From assembly GCA_964461295.1 (NCBI GenBank), contig CAYWTX010000233.1, positions 1-10,069 of the forward strand: a DNA stretch of 10,069 bases, read 5' to 3'. Origin of the DNA: CAYWTX01 sp964461295. GTDB taxonomy: Bacteria > Planctomycetota > Phycisphaerae > SM23-33. Positions 6,260-10,069 of this stretch are shown one piece after another. The translations under genes were made by a program, and so were the position numbers. Positions within the stretch are counted from its first letter, which is position 1. Every line of letters begins with the position of its first letter. Below the pieces are notes generated by a model. The model worked only from the letters and a program-made list of their open reading frames with translations, was not told where the DNA came from and searched no databases.

Positions 6260-8152
6260 CTACGCCAACACCTCCGAACTCTCGCGAGCCAGCGACACGT
6301 ACCGCCCGGCTTCCATCCTTCGCACCGCCGCCACCACGCGCTCCTGCGCCGCTTCCACGTCGCTCAGCCGTACCGGGCCGATCTCGTCCATCTGGCGCCG
6401 CACCAGCCGCGACGCCTCCCGCGACAGGCTGCCCAGCACATTGTCCTTCACCTCGCTGCCCGCTGTCCGCAGCGCCACCGCCAACTCTTCACTCTTGACG
6501 CTCTCCAGGGCGCCGGCCAGCACCGCCGCCGGCAGCAACGACAGGTCCTCGAACACGAACATGCTCTTGCGAATCTGCTCGGCCAGGTTCGGCTGCTGGC
6601 CCGCCAAGGCGTCCAGCACCGTCTGCTCCGTCGCGAACCCCGCGTGGTGCAGAATACGAGCCACCTTGCCCACCCCCCCCACCGCCACCGATGTCGCCGG
6701 CGACACCCGCCGCACCAGCCCGCGAGCCACCTCCGCCGTCACCTCCGGGTCCACACGCTCCAACTCCGCGATCCGCCGCGCCACGTCCACCTGTTGGGCC
6801 GGCTCCAGCTGCCCCATCACCCCCGCCGCCGCCGCCGCTTCCACATGCGACAAAACCAACGCCGTCGTCTGCGGATGCTCCCCGTGCAGCACCGAAAACA
6901 GCTCCGCCGGACCCATCCGCCGCAGAAACGCCATCGGATCCTCGGCCTGGGCCGTCGCCGCCGCTGCCGCGGCCGCCGCGGCGGCGCCCTCCTCCGCGCC
7001 GCTCGCCTGCCTCAACCGGCGCCGCAGCATCGCCAATAGCCCGCAGAACACCCCGCCCAGCGCCAGCCCCACGCACGTCGTCATCGGACGCAGGTCCGCG
7101 ACTGCCTCCGCGCCCGCGGCCGCCGGCCCCGCCGACGCCGTTGACGCCGGCGCATCGTAATGCCAACTCACCCTCACCGCCGACGCGTCCACCCCCGCCG
7201 CCGTCGCGGCTGCCTTGCACAGCCGTTCCATCGCCTCGCCCGCAAACGCCGCCAATTCCGCGTCGTTGGGGTCGTCCGCTCCCCTCGCCGAACGGTACGC
7301 CGCCGCCAGGTAGCTCCGCGGCACGCTCACCGACGCGCCTATGCATCGCGCCGCGGCACCGTCCGCCGACGCCGACACCACCGCCCCGCCCGTGTATCGC
7401 ACCGCCGAACGGATCTTCTCCGCGTAGTACGCCTCCGCCGCTCGCACCCTCTCGATGGGGTCCTCGCCGGTGGCGGCGTCATCGATGCGGAAGCTGTGCC
7501 CCGCATCGTCCACCACCCGCACATCCTGCCGACGCATCCCCACGATGCTCCCGGCCACCAAGTCTGCCACCGCGCCCGCCAGCCGATGCGTCATCCGCTC
7601 GCCGGAGGCCAACGTGAGCTTGACGGCCGCAGTCGGCCGCGACGCCTCGGCGCCGAACGTGCGTGAACTGCCCATCTCGAACAGCACCGTGGCGTCCCGA
7701 ACGGTGGGGAACTGCTTGACGAGATCCGACAGCACGGCCATCTTCGCCGCCTGCCACCGCTTGGCGTTCTGGGCGCTGCTACGCCACAAGTCGTTCTCAC
7801 GCGCCAACTGGTCGAACGTCAGCGTTGCCTGCTTGCCGCCGATCCCCTCGGCCGCCAGTGCGGCCCGCAACTCATCGACGTGTTCACGCCCGGCCAGAAG
7901 GCGCCCGCCCTCAAGACGATGCGGAATCTGGCGGATGCGGGCCAGTTCACGAGCGGTGGCGAGTTCCCCGGGACCCAGCGGCTCGGCGAACACCGCCACC
8001 AGGTCCGGCCCGGCACGGAAGACATCACGCGCCAGCCACAGCATGCCCGCCACGGCCAGCACCGCTAGGGCGACCGCAATGACCCGGCCGCGAGGACCCA
8101 TGCGCCTCGCCTGCCACCGGAAATGTGCGAACCATCGTTTCGCCGCGCTCAT
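6260..8152 (-). CDS. FliF-FliG fusion protein: MS ring joined to rotor/switch protein
   Basis: One continuous frame of 630 residues encodes both the MS-ring protein FliF and the rotor protein FliG. FliF part: basic N-terminus, membrane helix at about 23-41, ring-building YscJ/FliF domains at 48-225 (including ATLTFDQLARENDLWRSSAQ at 109-128), a third ring motif with VSVPRSYL at 275-282, and a second membrane helix at about 357-376. An Ala-rich linker follows (386-400). FliG part: middle domain from 405 with EHPQ at 425-428, VGGVGKVARIL at 491-501, MFVFEDL at 531-537, and the C-terminal motor domain with GPVRLSDVE at 592-600. The FliG N-terminal domain and the FliF cytoplasmic tail are absent, and the FliF periplasmic region is short. 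ATG at 8152 has GGAGG ten bases upstream. No separate fliG is in the window. Confidence 0.93.
   Translation of the reverse strand: MSAAKRWFAHFRWQARRMGPRGRVIAVALAVLAVAGMLWLARDVFRAGPDLVAVFAEPLGPGELATARELARIRQIPHRLEGGRLLAGREHVDELRAALAAEGIGGKQATLTFDQLARENDLWRSSAQNAKRWQAAKMAVLSDLVKQFPTVRDATVLFEMGSSRTFGAEASRPTAAVKLTLASGERMTHRLAGAVADLVAGSIVGMRRQDVRVVDDAGHSFRIDDAATGEDPIERVRAAEAYYAEKIRSAVRYTGGAVVSASADGAAARCIGASVSVPRSYLAAAYRSARGADDPNDAELAAFAGEAMERLCKAAATAAGVDASAVRVSWHYDAPASTASAGPAAAGAEAVADLRPMTTCVGLALGGVFCGLLAMLRRRLRQASGAEEGAAAAAAAAAATAQAEDPMAFLRRMGPAELFSVLHGEHPQTTALVLSHVEAAAAAGVMGQLEPAQQVDVARRIAELERVDPEVTAEVARGLVRRVSPATSVAVGGVGKVARILHHAGFATEQTVLDALAGQQPNLAEQIRKSMFVFEDLSLLPAAVLAGALESVKSEELAVALRTAGSEVKDNVLGSLSREASRLVRRQMDEIGPVRLSDVEAAQERVVAAVRRMEAGRYVSLARESSEVLA
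6941..7006 (-). other. Alanine-rich linker at the FliF-FliG junction
   Basis: These bases encode residues 383-404 of the fusion, including ten alanines in a row, made of GCC/GCG-type codons. It lies just after the second FliF membrane helix and just before the first recognisable FliG middle-domain residues (DPMAFLRRMGPAEL). The repetitive codons could vary in number by slippage. Confidence 0.85.
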
Positions 8153-8182
8153 GTCACCCGGTCCTCCATGACCGTTTGACTA

Positions 8183-8253
8183 CAGTTACTCGGTTCCTCA
8201 GTTGCCCAGTTGCTCGGTGCCCGGTTACTCGATACTCAGTCACTCCGTACTCG
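8183..8253. repeat. Degenerate octamer tandem array upstream of the fliFG fusion
   Basis: On the minus strand the stretch reads as about nine degenerate units of consensus CYGRGYAA, mostly eight bases long with some of seven (for example CTGGGCAA, CTGAGGAA, CCGAGTAA). It ends about 30 bases before the fliFG start codon, upstream of its GGAGG. It is part of the 196-base merR-fliFG gap, which also holds a GC-rich hairpin and no gene. Confidence 0.7.
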
Positions 8254-8294
8254 GCGCCCGGTCGGCTTCCCGGCCCCGTCGTTTCCCTGCAACG

Positions 8295-8316
8295 CCCCGC
8301 GGCGGCGGCCGCGGGG
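8295..8316. terminator. GC-rich hairpin downstream of merR, possible weak terminator or attenuator
   Basis: CCCCGCGGC and GCCGCGGGG are perfect 9-base inverted arms around GGCG, starting about 33 bases after the merR stop in the direction of transcription. No T-tract follows, so it does not fit a standard intrinsic terminator. It may pause or partly stop transcription before fliFG, or simply be GC-rich sequence. Confidence 0.35.
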
Positions 8317-8348
8317 GCTTCCGCGAACCTGCCCTCGAGATCGCCGCC

Positions 8349-8786
8349 TCAGCTCTGTACCCTCGGTGTCTCTGTGGCCAACACGTCGCTCGTCTCCGTC
8401 GCCGCGAAGTGCTCCCGAATCGCCTCAATGCTCCGTCCCTGCGCCCGCAGTTCGGCGATCATGTCCAGCCGCTCGAACACCGACTCGTCGTACAGGCGGT
8501 GCCCGCCGTCCGTCCACGCCACTTCCCGCAGCAGGCCCATCGTCGTGTAGTTGTGCACCGTCTGCCGACTCAGCGTCGAGTACGCCACGATCTCGCCGAT
8601 GCGGTACAGCTTCGGCGGACGCGGGCGCGATATGCGCCTCGTCGCGGCTGCATCGCTCCGTTCCGCCGTCCCCATCGGTCGACGCATGAGCGAGACAACC
8701 GGACTCCCTGCCGCCTCGGCGCGGTAAGCCTCGGGCGGCACTTTCTTCAGTGTTCCTGGCGATCTGCCTGGTTCGAACTGGTTCAT
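8349..8786 (-). CDS. MerR-type DNA-binding transcriptional regulator
   Basis: The product has 145 residues. Residues 60-127 form a MerR-type winged helix-turn-helix: LYRIGEI, TLSRQTVHNYTTMGLLR, then the wing GGHRLYDESVFERLDMIAEL and GRSIEAIREHF. There is no long C-terminal effector domain or metal-binding cysteines, so it is a minimal member. Residues 1-59 are a basic, Pro-rich extension of unknown role. Two ATGs lie near the start; the second, at 8786, has AGG eight bases upstream and is preferred to 8792. The gene is co-directional with and upstream of fliFG, so it may control the operon or its own promoter; that is inference. The last ten residues are encoded by repeat-like DNA. Confidence 0.85.
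   Translation of the reverse strand: MNQFEPGRSPGTLKKVPPEAYRAEAAGSPVVSLMRRPMGTAERSDAAATRRISRPRPPKLYRIGEIVAYSTLSRQTVHNYTTMGLLREVAWTDGGHRLYDESVFERLDMIAELRAQGRSIEAIREHFAATETSDVLATETPRVQS
8353..8377. repeat. CACAGAG-type repeat copy in the 3' end of merR
   Basis: On the minus strand the stretch reads CCACAGAGACACCGAGG followed by GTACAGAG. It resembles the repeat arm at 6162-6180 in the fliFG-fliH gap (CACACAGAGGCGCAGAGAG). It encodes the last residues of the regulator, outside the DNA-binding domain. Confidence 0.5.
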
Positions 8787-8821
8787 GATCATTACCTGGG
8801 AAGTGCTGACGTGCTACCTTT

Positions 8822-8839
8822 TACGTTTTATAAAACGTA
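8822..8839. promoter_or_regulatory. 18-bp perfect palindrome, candidate operator upstream of merR
   Basis: TACGTTTTATAAAACGTA equals its own reverse complement over all 18 bases and is AT-rich in very GC-rich surroundings. It lies 36 bases upstream of the preferred merR start codon and overlaps possible -10 sequences, where a dimeric repressor or activator would bind. Autoregulation by the MerR-type protein is the simplest reading, but unproven. Confidence 0.6.
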
Positions 8840-8867
8840 TATTGATCGCGACAGGAACCGCCGTCAA
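8836..8867 (-). promoter_or_regulatory. Candidate sigma-70-type promoter for merR and the flagellar operon
   Basis: On the minus strand TTGACG (8867-8862) is followed after 20 bases by TATACG (8841-8836), or after 18 bases by AATATA. A long 19-20-base spacer is characteristic of MerR-controlled promoters. No convincing sigma-54 or sigma-28 flagellar promoter was seen here. Confidence 0.4.
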
Positions 8868-9070
8868 TGCAAATTCGGAGGATTCCGAAGATTTTCCTGC
8901 GGCCAGGACCCAGAGCCTGTCAACGAATTGCAGAAGCAGCCTTGCCCCTCTTCGCCCGGAAGCGGCGGTCAGGATTTGGCCTGGGGCGTACACCACCGAT
9001 AGACGATGGAGCCTCTTGCAGAGCCTCTCGGTGAGGGCTTGTTGCCGTGTGCGGGTCGCGTGGTGCTTCG

Positions 9071-9127
9071 GTAACAGCCCGCAAAGCGCGCCGCAGGGGC
9101 GTATTTCAGCCCGCGGCGGGCCGTTAC
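9071..9127. repeat. Inverted repeat with GC-rich arms in the merR-transposase gap
   Basis: GTAACAGCCCGC (9071-9082) and GCGGGCCGTTAC (9116-9127) match as inverted repeats at 11 of 12 positions, with 33 bases between. GCTTCGG occurs as a direct repeat at or beside each arm (9065-9071 and 9128-9134). It could be a folded RNA, a remnant of a mobile element, or chance in GC-rich DNA. Confidence 0.4.
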
Positions 9128-9172
9128 GCTTCGGCAAGTCCGGTCTGCGGCAACGCAGCCCCGTCGCCGCCC

Positions 9173-9207
9173 GAGGCGGAACCGTCCGGCAGTCAATTGT
9201 CCGCCTC
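9173..9207. repeat. Inverted repeat just after the transposase stop
   Basis: GAGGCGGA (9173-9180) and TCCGCCTC (9200-9207) are perfect 8-base inverted arms, starting nine bases after the transposase stop in the direction of transcription. There is no T-tract. It may be a weak terminator of the transposase gene or part of the end of the insertion sequence. Confidence 0.4.
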
Positions 9208-9215
9208 GCCGGGCC

Positions 9216-10069
9216 TCAGCACACCATCTTGAGCAGTTGCTCGGCGGCGATGACCAGCAGCCCGAAGGAAAGGTGCGCCGCCACCTTCACCGCGCCGCGC
9301 ACCCGCACGTGACGCCCGCCGTGGTTGTCGTGCAGGTGGGAATTGACCCGTTCGGCACTGCTTCGCTGGCGATAGCGAATCGCCTCGGCCGGCGCGAACT
9401 CGCGTTTCTCGCCGCGGCGGGGGTTGTGGTCGATGGTGGCAACGTGGCCAAGGCGGGCCGACATCTCGCGGATGGCAGCGGCGTCGTAGGCGGCGTCGGC
9501 CTGGTCGTACAGGCTGATGGCGCGCCCGACGCTCATCTGCGCCAACGGGATGGCCGCCTGACTGTCGTGCAGACTGGCGGAGGTCAGGACCCAACTCACG
9601 GGCAAGTCGCCATCGGCCACGTCCAGGTGCAGTTCGTAGCCGCGCCAGATCTCCTTCTTGCCCTTGCTGTTCTTCTTCGTGCCCCAGTCACAGGCCATAG
9701 GCAGGTCGGCGAGGTTCTCTTCCTGGGTACGTTCGAGTTGGCGTTGGAGACGCGTGGGCTCGGTCGAGATGGGGTCGTCACCCTCAACGGGCGGTTTGGG
9801 CTTGGGTTCTTTCTTCGCGCCCCTCTCGCGGGCGTGGATGGCCGTGGCGTCGCGGCTGATGTGGCCGACGATTTTGTCGGCGTGGTGTACCTTGAGCATG
9901 GCTTGGTGGATGGATTGCGGCAATTCGTCCAACGCGAAGTCGGCGAAGGCACGCGAGAAGGTGGCTTCGGAGGGAACCTCGCCGAGGGTTTCCCAGCCGG
10001 GGCGGCGTAACATGGGGCGGTGGCGTACGGCGTCGATCAGGTCGCAGGTGGTGGGAAAGTCCCAGACGG
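9216..10069 (-). mobile_element. DDE transposase of an IS4/IS5-type insertion sequence (5' end beyond the right edge)
   Basis: The frame runs open to the window edge: 18 codons upstream of the ATG at 10013 continue without a stop as VWDFPTTCDLIDAVRHRP, so that ATG is internal and the gene is partial. About 284 residues are visible. Catalytic candidates, numbered from the window edge, are Asp73 in ISRDATAIHAR, Asp191 in QADAAYD, and Glu239 in RQRSSAERVNSHL, which resembles the R-x3-E signature of IS4/IS5-type elements. The segment TFSRAFADF before the first Asp and the basic insert AKKEPKPKPP fit such transposases. The exact IS family is not certain. Nothing in the visible part suggests it is broken. 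It bounds the flagellar cluster on its upstream side. Confidence 0.85.

Larger units (their letters stand above)
8868..9215. other. Gene-free stretch between merR promoter and transposase
   Basis: No open frame here resembles a protein family; the predicted peptides on both strands are Arg-rich and lack features. The stretch contains a small inverted repeat (TTCGGA at 8874-8879, TCCGAA at 8884-8889), a direct repeat of GAGCCTCT (9009-9016 and 9021-9028) and the larger inverted repeat at 9071-9127. The end of the insertion sequence probably lies near its right side, but I cannot place it without the other end. Confidence 0.5.

Noticed and set aside
6941..7006. The FliF-FliG fusion as a sequencing error joining two genes
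   Set aside because: The frame is continuous, codon use is uniform, and no start codon with a ribosome site for a separate FliG is seen at the junction. Reads were not available, so this remains a small residual risk.
8295..8316. Strong intrinsic terminator after merR
   Set aside because: The stem is strong but no T-tract follows, so it is kept only as a low-confidence hairpin.
8785..9312. Open frame of 175 codons on the plus strand covering the merR promoter and transposase 3' end
   Set aside because: It crosses the promoter palindrome and the end of the transposase on the opposite strand, and its peptide lacks recognisable features. In GC-rich DNA such frames are common.

Overview
The window is a flagellar basal-body and type III export operon on the minus strand of a very GC-rich bacterium. 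Compact gene overlaps, degenerate repeats in the gaps and an unusual flagellar architecture suggest a planctomycete-like (PVC group) environmental genome. That assignment is inference from style, not from a marker gene.

Reading in the direction of transcription (right to left): the partial DDE transposase of an insertion sequence (9216 to the right edge); about 430 bases without a recognisable gene, holding the likely promoter and an 18-bp perfect palindrome; a short MerR-type regulator (8349-8786); a single gene fusing MS-ring protein FliF to rotor protein FliG (6260-8152); fliH (5218-6024), fliI (3818-5221), fliJ (3330-3821), fliN (3049-3330), fliO (2543-3052), fliP (1643-2476), fliQ (1194-1451), fliR (252-1037) and the start of flhB (left edge to 248). 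fliH-I-J-N-O are chained by overlapping stop and start codons, so they are probably translationally coupled.

The products form one machine. FliF builds the membrane ring, and its fused FliG part is the rotor surface that meets the stator. FliN is the C-ring/switch component. FliH, FliI and FliJ are the cytoplasmic export ATPase complex. FliO, FliP, FliQ, FliR and FlhB form or assemble the membrane export gate. fliM, fliK and fliL, which often lie between fliJ and fliN, are absent here.

The most notable observation is the natural FliF-FliG fusion. It lacks a recognisable FliG N-terminal domain and FliF C-terminal tail, the two parts that normally hold these proteins together; an alanine-rich linker replaces them. 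In the FliG motor domain the charges at conserved torque-helix positions also differ from, and partly reverse, those of E. coli. A second theme is that short tandem or palindromic repeats sit at many gene boundaries. Some appear to have been absorbed in frame into the C-terminal tails of FliI, MerR and perhaps FliH.
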